Positions 7,805 to 17,237 of a stretch of DNA of 38,474 nucleotides are shown here, piece after piece. The position numbers were made by a program, and so were the translations under genes. The notes beneath the pieces were generated by a model. The model saw only the letters and a list, made by a program, of their open reading frames with translations. It searched no databases and was not told the origin of the DNA. Origin of the DNA: an uncultured Oscillospiraceae bacterium (GTDB lineage Bacteria; Bacillota; Clostridia; Oscillospirales; Oscillospiraceae); the NCBI GenBank assembly GCA_949494735.1, contig CATABD010000016.1:1-38474 (forward strand). The letters run 5' to 3'. The number at the start of each line of letters is the position of its first letter. The first letter of the stretch is position 1.

Positions 7805-10800
7805 GGTTTTTATAGTTGTCACTTTCGTCCACGAACATCATGTCCACACCCAACTGCTCAAACGTCACCACGTCATCCTTGCGGTGGTTGGCTTGCAGCT
7901 TTTCCAGGCGGGCCTCCAGGTTCCGCTTGGTCCGCTCCAACTGCTTCACGGAAAACTTCTCCGCACCGTTCCCTTTCAGCTCCTGGATACCCTGGGTGAT
8001 CTCAAAGATCTGCTCCTGGATCAGCCGCTCCTGGCGGGCGTAGCTGATGGGGATCTTCTCGAATTGGGAATGGCCGATGATCACCGCGTCATAGTCCCCG
8101 GTGGCGATGCGGGCGCAGAACTTTTTGCGGCGGTGCTTCTCGAAATCCCGCTTGGTGGTGACGAGGATATTGGCCGAGGGATAGAGGCGCAGAAACTCCG
8201 CTGCCGTCTGCTCCGTCAGGTGGTTGGGCACCACGAAAATGGATTTGTGGCACAGCCCCAGCCGCTTGCTCTCCATGGCGGAGGCGATCATTTCAAAGGT
8301 CTTGCCCGCGCCCACCTCATGGGCCAGCAGGGTATTGCCGCCGTACAGCACATGGGCGATGGCGTTGACCTGATGCGGCAGCAGCTTGATCTCCGGGTTG
8401 ATGCCGGAAAAAACAATCCGGCTCCCATCGTACTCGCGGGGCCGGATGCAGTTCATCTCGTCGTTGTACTGCCGCACCAGCGCCTGCCGCCGCCTGGGCT
8501 CCTTGAAGATCCACTCCCGGAACGCATCCCGGAGGGCCTGCTGCTTCTGCGCGGCCAGAGTGGTCTCCTTGGCGTTGAGGACCCGCCGCTCCCTGCCGTC
8601 CGCCTCCAGCACCGTGTCATAGACGCGGACATCCCGGAGGTTCAAAGAATCCTCCAGGATGCGGTAGGCGTTGGCCCTGTGGGTGCCGTAGGTGCTGTAG
8701 GCCGCGACATCGTTTTCACCGACGCTGCCCTTATTGGAGACCGCCCATTCAGCGGTATGGCGGGAATAGCTGACCTTGATCTTGCCCTTGAGGTAATAGG
8801 GCGTTTTCAGCGTTTCATACATGAATTGCTGGATGTACTTCTTGTCGATCCAGGTGGCCCCCAGTCGAACCTCAATTTCGGAGGCGTCCAAATCCTTGGG
8901 CTGGGCGGCGGTGAGGGCGTCCACGTTCACCTGATAGGCCGGGTCGCGCTCCGCCGCCGATTTTGCCTCCAGCAGTTTCTGACGCACGTTGCCGGAGAGA
9001 TATTCGTCGGCGGTCTGCCAGCCTTGCAGGAAGTTTCCGCCCGATGCTGGGTCTTTGAAAATCACCCCCCGCAGGTCTTTGGTCAGGGCTTCCTCATCCA
9101 TGCCGGTGAGCTGGGCCATGAACGGCAGATCCACACAGGCCCGCTCTCCGATGGACACGGCCAGGGCGTCCATGGCGGTGTCCGCGCTGGTGACGGCCCG
9201 GTGGGGCTTGATGGTGCGCTTGGTGAACATATCCGCCTTGCGCTCCAACCGCCCGTCCTCGTCCAGCACCTCCAACGCGCACAGCAGATAGTAGGAGCTG
9301 TCGGCGGAGAACGCCAGACGATTGGCCCGGTCATTGATCAGGCCATATTTTTTGGCGAAACGGTCATAGAGCCGGTTCAGCTCGGCCTGCTTCCCCTGGA
9401 TGGCGCTGTCCGGGGTGTAGTCGTCCATTTGCAGGTCAATCAGTTCCCGCACACAGTCCCGCAGCTCCACCATGCCCTTGACACGCTCCCTGGCAGAAGT
9501 GGTCAGGTGGGGCTTCACCATGACGGAGTTCTGGCGGTAGTACACGTCCCCGTCTACGATGGCATAGGAGTAGTTTTTCACATTGGGGTCGGCGGGGATG
9601 GAAGCGACCTCCGGCTCACTGATGTCCGCGTCCAGCTCCGGGGCCTCGGCCTCCCGGTACTCCCCATGGATGTGGGACACCGCCTCATGGAGCTGCTGGG
9701 CGAGATCCGCGCCGGGGATGGGCTGGCACACCAACTGCGCCCCAAAGGGGCCGGAGGTGATCTCCAGGCTGCCCAGCACCATTTCGGGGTGGGCCTGGAA
9801 ATACCGATTCATGGTGACGAAGCCGTGCGCCTGTTCGCCGCTGCCCCTGGTATAAGTGTGTTCTTCCAGCGTGTCCACATCCACCCATCCGGGCAGGGGT
9901 TCATCCCGCGTCAGGGGCACGTCCCGCTTCTGAAGGAACACGATGTCCATGCCCGCCTCCGTCCCGGCGTAGGCGAGGGAGGCGTTGCAGGGCAGGCGGA
10001 TAGCCCCCAGCAGGTGGCAGCGGCGGGCGATGTACTCCCGCGCATGGCGGTCCTTCTTGTCCATGGTGCCGCCGCTGATACCGTTGGAGGTGACAAAGGC
10101 GATGACGCCGCCGGAGCGTACCTTATCAATGGTTTTGGCGAAGAAATAGTCGTGGATCAGCAGATTTTCCTTGTCATAGCGCCGGTCCACCAGCTTGTAG
10201 CCGCCGAAGGGGACGTTTCCGATAGCGAGATCAAAAAAACCGTCCGGGAACTCGCTTTTCTCAAAGCCCTGGATGGAGATATTGGCGTTGGGGTAAAGCT
10301 GCTGGGCAATGCGCCCGGTGATGCTGTCCAGTTCCACGCCGTACAGGCTGGACGTGGCCATGCTCTCCGGCAGCAGGCCGAAGAAGTTGCCGATGCCGCA
10401 GGAGGGCTCCAAAATATTGCCGCTCTTGAAGCCCATGTTCTCCACCGCCTCATAGATGGCCTTGACAATGGCGGGCCGGGTGTAGTGTGCGTTGAGGGTG
10501 GATGCCCGCGCCGAAGCGTACTCCGCCGGGGTAAGGGACGCTTGCAGCTCCAAAAATTCCTCCGTCCAGCCCGGTTTATCCGGGTCAAAGGCGTCAGGCA
10601 GGCCGCCCCAGCCCACATAACGGGACAAAATCTCCTGCTCGGCGGGGGTGGCGGAGCGGCCCTCCAGCTCAATGCCTTGGAGGGTGTTGATGGCCTCCAT
10701 GTTGCGGCGGAACTTCTCTTTCTGCGTCCCAACGCCCAAATCATCGTCAGTGATGCGGAAATTCCCGGCGGTGGGGGCCTGATCCGGCTGATCCTGCACT

Positions 10801-13800
10801 TGTTCGGGAACTTTCAGCCGCTCCACCACAATTTCATAGGGGAGATGGTTCGGCTCCGCCGGATAGACAGCAGTCGTTTCCGTGGTATACTCCTGGGCAG
10901 GGGGTGCTTCCGGGGTAAACAACCCAGCATTGCGTTCATCCTGGCGAAGCGCGTCCTCAAAGACATCCCGGTTGATGATCTCATTGCTCGAAGAATATGA
11001 CCCGGTGTCAACGCGGACGCTGTTCTCCCCGATCCAGCCGATGGTGCCGCTGATTTCGCGCTCACCATAGGGGAATGTCACCTTGTCCCCCACCTGATAG
11101 ACGGGCCTGCCCTCCAGGTGGACGGCGGGGCGCTGGACCGGCTCGTGGGTAAAGCCGTCCAACTCCTGCTGCCAAAGGGCACGGAGGACGGAGGGAATCA
11201 AGGCCCAGCCCATATACCGACTTGACGCGACCATGCTGCTGTGTACGTTGATCTCCATGCCGGTGGTGGAGGTGGAATAATCCACCGTCCCGCCGGTGGC
11301 AAGCCGTATCGTTGCGGATCGGCCTGCGAACTGTTCCGCGAGACGGTTCCCGATTGGGGTATTGCCCAGGCCGGAGCGCAGCCAGGAAGCGATCCGCTCT
11401 TTGTCCCGGTCTGCCAGCAGGCCGGAGGTCAGGGCTTCCCGGAAGTAGTCATGGGGACGCTCCAACCTGGCGGGCAAAAACTCCGTGATATAGCTGTTCC
11501 GGGAATCCTGCCACAGCAGGGTTTCAAAACGCTCTATGGGTTCAGAACGGAGGATAGGATAGGCTTGGGCGGGGTCCTGGAGATCCACATCAAGCAGGCC
11601 GATGCCGTAAATCTCATAGGCGGTCTTGTCCAGGTAGACGGTATCTCCCGGCTGATAGGCCGGGGCCAGCGGGTCGCGGGCGGGCTGGGCGAAGCTGTCA
11701 GGGACAGCGTTTTGAATCTCCTGCCATTCCCCGTCTGAAACGGTGATGTCAACCTCATGGGCGGCGTCCCCGCTTCCGATGGTGAGGGTATCGCCCTCGC
11801 GGGTGATGGAATGGCCGGACAGATCGGGGGCCTGGGACAGCATGGGATAGGTTTCGTCCACGATTTCCCGGTGCAGCCGCAGCCGGAAATCGGCCATGTC
11901 GAAATACAGCCGGGTAAAATCCTCCGCGCCAACTACCGCCGTTGTTCCGTCCGGGAACATGACGGAAAGCGCCGCCCGTTTTACGGCTTCCTCCCCCTCC
12001 ATCAAAGCGGTCTCTTTATCGGAATTTTTGCAGGCATTTTGATAGGCTTCATCTGCCAGCACCTTATCTTTGATGATGGGCTTGTATTTCTCGTAAATCT
12101 CCCGGACGGTGGGCGCGGCGTCGGAAGCCTCCTGTTTCGCCTCCTGTCCCGCCAGCCGCTCCACGTCGGCCATGACCTGCTCTACAAAGGGGGAGGGGGC
12201 GTCCCCGTCTCGCTCCAACCGCTCCCGGATGGCGGCGGGGTCAATGTCCTCAAAATTGTCCTGCTCGGCCTGGGTGAAAAATCTGTCCTCCTTCACCAAG
12301 CGGGCAAGATGGCGCTGCACCTTTGTCCAGGGCAGGTCGGCAGCCGCGCCCTCCACGGTGACAGGGAACGCCGGGAGATCATCGCCGTACTCGTTTTTCA
12401 GCCATTCCGCCGTCCCCCGGTCACGGGCATGGTCGGCCATGTACTGCTGCACCCGGCGCTTGCTGTCCATATTGCCGTTCCACTTCTGGAGGGCGGCGTC
12501 AATATCTGCCGGGGTGATCTCCCTGGGCGGCATCGTGGCCGGAATGGGAGGTGCGCCGCCCGGTACATGAACAGGGGTGTCAGCTTCCTGTCCCAATGCT
12601 TCCGCCTGGGGAACGGAAAAAGGACCGGGCGCTTCCGCGCTCGGCCCCTCTTGGGCAGGTCTATTCGGTTCGTTTAGCTGTAGATCAGCTCCGTCAGGAT
12701 AATTTCCTCCGCCTGGGCCTTGCAGTTGTTCATCAGCCCCACCCACTTCATCGGGTCGCTGGCCTTCAACTGCTCCGTCGCCCCCGCCGCTTCCGCCAGC
12801 CCCGGCATCATCTGCTCCAACCGGCTGTTGGCCGTGTCCTCGATCTCCAGCAGGTGCTGGAACAACGTCCCCTTCAGCGTCAGGCGGTTGAACAGCCCCG
12901 GACGGTGTTCCTTCAGATACGTCCGGCGCATCCTCCCGTACTTGCCCAGGTCCCGGTCCGGCTGCTCCCCCAGGGTCAGGTTGGGGATCAGAACGTCCCC
13001 CATCTGCGTGTACGTCAGCTTGTTCTCCATGCTCGGCGCTCCTTTCCGCGGATTTTTCCCGCTCATATTTTTTGATGGTCACTTCGATCTGCCGCAAAAC
13101 CGCCTCGCTGCCCTGGCTCACCGCCGTGCCCAGCTCGGTGAGGGTGTCCGGGGTGTTGAAGTCGAACACATTCAGAAAATCCTCATGGTGGAAGTAGCTT
13201 TCCGCTTCCAGCCCGCATCGGGACAAGAGAACGTAGGTCATGCTGACGGCGGCGGCGCTTTTGAACTGCACTCCGATGTTATACGCATCATACTCCGCTA
13301 AAAAGCTGCCGTCAACGATGTCGAGAATGTCCTGCTTGTGTTCATACCAATAGTCCGCCATAAACTGGACGGCGATTTTCTCCAACTGCTCCGGCAAACT
13401 GCCGTCCCCGGCAGGCGCATCAAAACGCTGTGCCAATGCCGCAGACACCGCCTCCCGGTGTTCCTCCTGGTACTGCCACAGCCGGGGCCGCGTTTCTTCA
13501 TCTCCGCCCGTGTCGGACACATCGAAAACATACCGCAGGAACGGCTTGCCGCCGCTGTTGTCAATGATGGCAATACCCGTGGAACCCCGGCGCACATACC
13601 GGCGCATCCTCTCATTCCAGAAATCGTACTCAGCGCAGGCGGTGGCGTCGGGCCGCTGGGCATAGATCAGGAGCTGCTCCGGGAAGGGGTACTTATAAAG
13701 CCGCCCCGCCGTGCGGAGGAACGCTGTCCATGCCTGATGGCTGGCGGTGATCTGCCCAGCGGTATGGTCGGCCAACTGTGCATAGGCTTGGAGCTTATTC

Positions 13801-13805
13801 GCCAT
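7805..13805 (-). CDS. Methylase-helicase, 5' exon (N6-methylase and helicase N-terminal half)
   Basis: First 2000 codons of the 2722-aa methylase-helicase of Tn1549-like ICEs, a protein thought to protect or process the element's DNA. The N-terminus begins MANKLQAYAQLADHTAGQITASH. Residues about 259-377 are a Gly/Asp/Pro/Gln-rich linker that overlaps tnpV in another frame. A DNA adenine methylase follows, with motif I 'EPSCGIGNFFGLLPE' and motif IV 'NVPFGGY'. The helicase begins with Walker A 'HEVGAGKT' and motif II 'FVDESDNYKN', where the intron interrupts it. I start at the ATG at 13805, which overlaps the upstream gene's stop by 11 nt; a longer reading from 13826 adds only seven residues. 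Unspliced mRNA would stop 11 codons into the intron, so active protein needs splicing. Confidence 0.88.
12674..13030 (-). CDS. tnpV: TnpV-family transposon protein nested out of frame in the methylase-helicase gene
   Basis: A 118-aa protein with the TnpV pattern: 'MENKLTYTQMGDVLIPNLTLGE', 'LGKYGRMRRTYLKEHRPGLFNRL', 'GTLFQHLLEIEDTANSRLEQMM', 'LKASDPMKWVGLMNN' and the typical end 'AEEIILTELIYS'. TnpV is named from Tn4451-type elements; its role is not settled. The gene is on the same strand as the methylase-helicase but in the +1 frame, wholly inside it. A clear Shine-Dalgarno AAAGGAG lies 8 nt before the ATG at 13030. The host frame across this interval stays open and gives a low-complexity, probably disordered linker, so the segment encodes two proteins. 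The structured TnpV sequence is probably the older coding frame here. Confidence 0.85.
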   Translation of the reverse strand: MENKLTYTQMGDVLIPNLTLGEQPDRDLGKYGRMRRTYLKEHRPGLFNRLTLKGTLFQHLLEIEDTANSRLEQMMPGLAEAAGATEQLKASDPMKWVGLMNNCKAQAEEIILTELIYS

Positions 13806-14034
13806 AGGCAGGGGCCTCCGTCTCAAAATCCGGGAACAGCTCCAGGGCGGCGAACTCCGCGTCGCTCATGCGCCCCAGCTTGGTCAGGGCGCTGTCCGTC
13901 AGCGCCCGCAGCTCGTCCTCGTCCGGCTCCAGGTAGCCCCGCATTTCGGTGAGCGCGGCGATCACGCCCGTGCGGGTGCCGGTGCCGTTGTAGATGCACA
14001 GAAGGTTGGTTTCCTCAAACGTGAAGTTTTCCAT
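13795..14034 (-). CDS. Transposon-transfer assisting family protein
   Basis: A 79-aa acidic protein: 'MENFTFEETNLLCIYNGTGTRTGVIAALTEMRGYLEPDEDELRALTDSALTKL' and 'MSDAEFAALELFPDF'. This matches the small 'transposon-transfer assisting' family found beside the methylase-helicase in many Clostridia ICEs; its activity is not known. It starts 1 nt after the stop of the ArdC-like gene, and its 3' end overlaps the methylase-helicase start by 11 nt, so the three are likely translated in a coupled manner. The ATG at 14034 was chosen because the family starts with this M-x-N/F pattern. Confidence 0.85.
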   Translation of the reverse strand: MENFTFEETNLLCIYNGTGTRTGVIAALTEMRGYLEPDEDELRALTDSALTKLGRMSDAEFAALELFPDFETEAPAYGE

Positions 14035-14035
14035 G

Positions 14036-16705
14036 TCAAATCTCCTTTTCCGCGCTCTTTTTGGGCGCTGTCTTGTTCCGCCCCGGCTGGGGTTGGTTTT
14101 TGAGCTGGGCAACAACAGATTTTTTCTGCCCCTTTTCCCTATGTACGGCACCGGCCAGATCCGTCAGGGAAATGGTCTGTCCCGCCTTGACCTGGGCTTC
14201 CAGCTCCGCCACCGTGGGCTTTGGGGTGAGAAAATCCGTCAACTGTGCAAAACCAAAGCTGTCACAGTAATGACACGTTACCACACCACCCCGGTTCAGC
14301 GCAATGATGTCGCTGACCGACATAGAAGGGTGTTGAAAATCTGCCGGGTGTTCGTTGTTGAACTGATACCAAAGCTGATCCAGCGCAGCCTCCACGCTGT
14401 CGGCGGCGGGCAAGGGGGCCGTGTAAACCAAATCATAATTGCCGCGCTCTACCGTTCGGCCCTTGGATCTCAGCCAGTCCAGGGATTCAAAGCGGATATC
14501 CCGCAGGGCATCATCGTCCTTGACCTGATAGATGGCAAAACAGTCCGCGCTATGATCCAGAAACGCCCGCTCCCGTTCCTCCTGGTGCTGCATCCTGTCC
14601 AGCACCTCCCGCCGAAACTCCGGGCTTTGCTCCCATTCCTCGCGGGGGACGGCAAGCATCATCCCCTCCGGCAGCTCCATGATGTCATCCGGCTCAAAAA
14701 CCATGGCGGGGTCTTTCCCGGCCTCCACCATGTAAACCGTCATGTCCCGCTCCAGCAGGATCACCGCCTGTTCCCTGAACAGGGGCAGCAGGTCGCTGTC
14801 CTCGGTCAGTCCGTCCAATGTCAGGGAATCGTCCGGCACAGGATACTCGTCCAGCGTGGTATCCGGCAATTCGTCCGGCGGAGAAATGGCTGCGGCGACC
14901 GGCGCGGGCTGTTCCTGTTCCGTCTGGACAAACTGGAACGGTTCCCCGGCAAAGAGCAGCGGTTCCACCTGTTCAAACTGCGCCAGTACGCCCACCCGCA
15001 GGGCGTCAAATTCGGCAAAGTCCTCCTGGCTCAAAGCACCCTGCGCCACCAAGCTGGACTGACTGACAGAATAGCCGCCCCCGGAGATGAAATTGAACAT
15101 CTTCCAGTTATCTGAAATGTGGAGCAGGGAGTTATCGCTATTGAGGTAATGACCCCAATGGTCGTAATTCTCCCGCTTGCCCAGGTACACCGCGTCATTT
15201 TCGTCTGTAAATGCCACTAACTGCGCGCCGTCTTTAGAGATGTAATGACTTACGGTTGCTTTCAGCACAGGGAAAAAATCGTCATAGCGCAGCACCCCGG
15301 CCTCCAGTTTTTCCAACAGGCCGTTGCAGGTGGCTTCATCACCTGTAAATATCGCCATGCCATAGGAATTACTGCCCTTTTGATAGGCAGAGAGCGCAAA
15401 TTGATGTATACTGTCCTCATATTCCACGGCATATTTGTACTTTTGTTCCTGTTTCTGAACCAGCTTGTCCAACCGTTCCAGCAGCGCCCCGGCCTCCGCC
15501 GCGCCGGTGTCCTCCCGAACGAACTTCTCCAGGACCGCCCGCGCCAAAGCGGGATTCACCCGCAGGATGCGAACCTGTTCGGCTTTGATTTCTTCCCGCC
15601 CATCCGGGGGAAAATTACGATTGATCGCACCCGCCGCATACAAACGGTCCATCAAGTCCATCATATCGTCCATAAACCGCTCCGGCGTGTCCGGCAGCTC
15701 CGGTGCGGACGGTGTTTCCTGCTCCGGGGCCTCCGCCGCCGTCTGCTGGGCGGTCAGGCCGATGCCCCGCTCCTTGCAAACGTCCGCAAAATGGCGGTCA
15801 ATGCTGGTGATCAGGGCGCTGGCGGTCTTGCAAATGGTTTCCAGGCTGGCTTTCAGCTCCGGCAAAGACCTGTTCTTGGACCATGTGGCGATATAGCCCA
15901 GGCTGTTGGCCCCGGTCTCAATGCCGTAATACTGGCACACCGTATAGGAAACGCTCTCCGCCTCCACTTCCATCGTATTTTTATCCTTGGGCTTGGGCGG
16001 TTCCTTGGTTACATCCCCAGCGGCGGCGGTCAGCCGGTCCTTCTCCCGGCTGTGGAGTACGGCATGGGTGATCTCGTGGACGGTGGCACACACCGTCTGC
16101 ACCTGGCTCATGCCCTCTTGGATGGAGATGATCTGATCGTCATGATTGCACAGGCCGTCCAAACCGGGTCTCAGCGGTTCCACGTTGATGGACATGGGGG
16201 AGGTGCGCCGCAGGGCCTCCATGAACGCCTCGTACTGCTCCACATCCCCGGTCAGATTGGAAACAAGGCTTGGAAGGGGCGCTCCCTCGGTCTGGCTCAC
16301 GTCAAACACCTTTACCGGCTTGAATAGCGGTATTTCAATTTCCCGTTCCTCCGTGACAGCATTCCCATCTTCGTCCAGCACCGGCGCTTTGGTGTCCGGG
16401 TCCAGCTTCATTTCCTCAATCTTCCTCTTGAACGGCGTGGGGGCGATGATGGTCAGGCCCTTCTCCCCCTGTTTCACATGACGCCCAAATTGGTTTTTCC
16501 ACTTGTTATAGCCCGCCACATGGGTGGCGTTGGGCATCTGCATATGGATCAGGATGGTGTTGTTGACGGAATAGGTGTGGAACCGGGACATGGTACGCAA
16601 ATACTCCGCATACCGCTCACTTTGGAACAACTCCTGTATGCTGCCCTCAATGCCCGCCACGATCTGCTTGACCTGTTCCCGGTTGCTGGGCTTTTTTTCA
16701 GCCAC
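14036..16705 (-). CDS. ArdC-like / YodL / DUF4316 multidomain protein
   Basis: An 889-aa protein. The N-terminus (about 1-150) is an ArdC-type ssDNA-binding domain ('YLRTMSRFHTYSVNNTIL', 'GRHVKQGEKGLTIIAP'). An associated metallopeptidase-like segment follows, with the zinc motif HEITH near residue 210. The middle is long and acidic. Residues about 700-830 match YodL ('CFAIYQVKDDDALRDIRFESLDWL', 'NRGGVVTCHYCDSFGFAQLTDFL'), followed by a DUF4316-like segment ('TVAELEAQVKAGQTISLTDLAGAVHREK'). The C-terminus is KKSVVAQLKNQPQPG with a basic tail. ArdC of plasmid pSa is an antirestriction protein that protects incoming DNA; a similar role here is inference. A structured 166-nt spacer separates it from the Cys-rich gene upstream. 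The ATG at 16705 follows GAAGGGAGG. Confidence 0.87.
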   Translation of the reverse strand: MAEKKPSNREQVKQIVAGIEGSIQELFQSERYAEYLRTMSRFHTYSVNNTILIHMQMPNATHVAGYNKWKNQFGRHVKQGEKGLTIIAPTPFKRKIEEMKLDPDTKAPVLDEDGNAVTEEREIEIPLFKPVKVFDVSQTEGAPLPSLVSNLTGDVEQYEAFMEALRRTSPMSINVEPLRPGLDGLCNHDDQIISIQEGMSQVQTVCATVHEITHAVLHSREKDRLTAAAGDVTKEPPKPKDKNTMEVEAESVSYTVCQYYGIETGANSLGYIATWSKNRSLPELKASLETICKTASALITSIDRHFADVCKERGIGLTAQQTAAEAPEQETPSAPELPDTPERFMDDMMDLMDRLYAAGAINRNFPPDGREEIKAEQVRILRVNPALARAVLEKFVREDTGAAEAGALLERLDKLVQKQEQKYKYAVEYEDSIHQFALSAYQKGSNSYGMAIFTGDEATCNGLLEKLEAGVLRYDDFFPVLKATVSHYISKDGAQLVAFTDENDAVYLGKRENYDHWGHYLNSDNSLLHISDNWKMFNFISGGGYSVSQSSLVAQGALSQEDFAEFDALRVGVLAQFEQVEPLLFAGEPFQFVQTEQEQPAPVAAAISPPDELPDTTLDEYPVPDDSLTLDGLTEDSDLLPLFREQAVILLERDMTVYMVEAGKDPAMVFEPDDIMELPEGMMLAVPREEWEQSPEFRREVLDRMQHQEERERAFLDHSADCFAIYQVKDDDALRDIRFESLDWLRSKGRTVERGNYDLVYTAPLPAADSVEAALDQLWYQFNNEHPADFQHPSMSVSDIIALNRGGVVTCHYCDSFGFAQLTDFLTPKPTVAELEAQVKAGQTISLTDLAGAVHREKGQKKSVVAQLKNQPQPGRNKTAPKKSAEKEI

Positions 16706-16730
16706 GATGATTTCCTCCCTTCAATTTGAT

Positions 16731-16894
16731 AGCCCGAAACAGGGGGCCAGGGGTCCCTGCTCCGGGCTGATTTCCGCAAATAGAAGCCGCTTTTTGCCCT
16801 CCGAGGGTAAATCCCTGGCCCCACTCGTTTTCACGCCTTGAAAGCCTTGCGCCGCAACGGGTCTGCGCCCTCTATTTGCGGAAACTGAGGGCGC
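16731..16894 (-). other. Structured intergenic RNA region with interleaved inverted repeats
   Basis: The spacer between the Cys-rich VLP gene and the ArdC-like gene holds two long inverted repeats whose arms alternate. TTTCCGCAAATAGA (16771-16784) pairs with 16871-16884 (14 bp), and GGGGCCAGGG (16743-16752) pairs with 16813-16822 (10 bp). The order B', A', B, A permits a pseudoknot. Local hairpins compete: GCGCCCTC (16865-16872) with GAGGGCGC (16887-16894), and AGCCCG (16731-16736) with CGGGCT (16763-16768). The upstream gene's stop codon lies in arm A. Function is unknown; a post-transcriptional switch, attenuator or small mobile repeat are all possible. Confidence 0.5.
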
Positions 16895-17237
16895 GTCTGC
16901 GCTTTCTCGCCGTGTCTTTTCTCCGGCGCTCCTGACGGGCACATTTGGGGCAGTATTTTACCGCGTTGCAGGTCGCGGCGATGGGAGCGCCGCAGATACG
17001 GCAGCTCTTGGAGAGCCGACCCTCCATGACCTCCCCATACAGCTCCAGGTCGGCAGGCAGGACGGCAGCCTTGAAATAGCGGCACACCAGGGCGTTGGTG
17101 ATGGATTGGGGGCAGACGCAGGGATCGCCATCGTCCAGCAGGAGGCAAAAACCGCCGTCGTGATTGGCGCACAGGCGGCGGATCAGCCGCTTCACCCTGC
17201 GGGCCTGTCCCTCGTTCATGCGGGGCAGCTCACCCAT
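16872..17237 (-). CDS. Cysteine-rich VLP domain protein
   Basis: A 121-aa basic protein with eight or so cysteines. It has 'RRVKRLIRRLCANHDGGFCLLLDDGDPCVCPQS', the family's central 'VLP' ('KAAVLPADLELYGEV') and a zinc-ribbon-like pair 'CRICGAPI' and 'KYCPKCARQERRRKDTARKRRR'. The family is found in Firmicutes ICEs; zinc and nucleic-acid binding are inferred from the Cys pairs and the Arg-rich end. The ATG at 17237 overlaps the end of topB (its stop is at 17230-17232) and gives the 'MGELPRM' start I regard as typical; an ATG at 17219 is an alternative. It is followed by the structured spacer at 16731-16894. Confidence 0.82.
   Translation of the reverse strand: MGELPRMNEGQARRVKRLIRRLCANHDGGFCLLLDDGDPCVCPQSITNALVCRYFKAAVLPADLELYGEVMEGRLSKSCRICGAPIAATCNAVKYCPKCARQERRRKDTARKRRRALSFRK

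Noticed and set aside
9083-9334. Small alternative-frame minus ORFs inside the methylase-helicase other than tnpV
   Set aside because: They lack Shine-Dalgarno sites and recognisable families and have the Arg/Pro/Ala-rich look of out-of-frame G+C-rich DNA, in contrast to tnpV.
7767-11000. A 1077-aa plus-strand open frame
   Set aside because: It is the antisense shadow of the methylase-helicase; the G+C-rich third positions keep the reverse frame open. The translation has no recognisable domain, while the minus strand has clear methylase and helicase motifs.
2840-13805. Helicase gene considered a broken pseudogene because it appears as two separate open frames
   Set aside because: The split is explained by a complete group II intron with correct ends; joining 7805 to 5007 restores the frame and the expected protein sequence.
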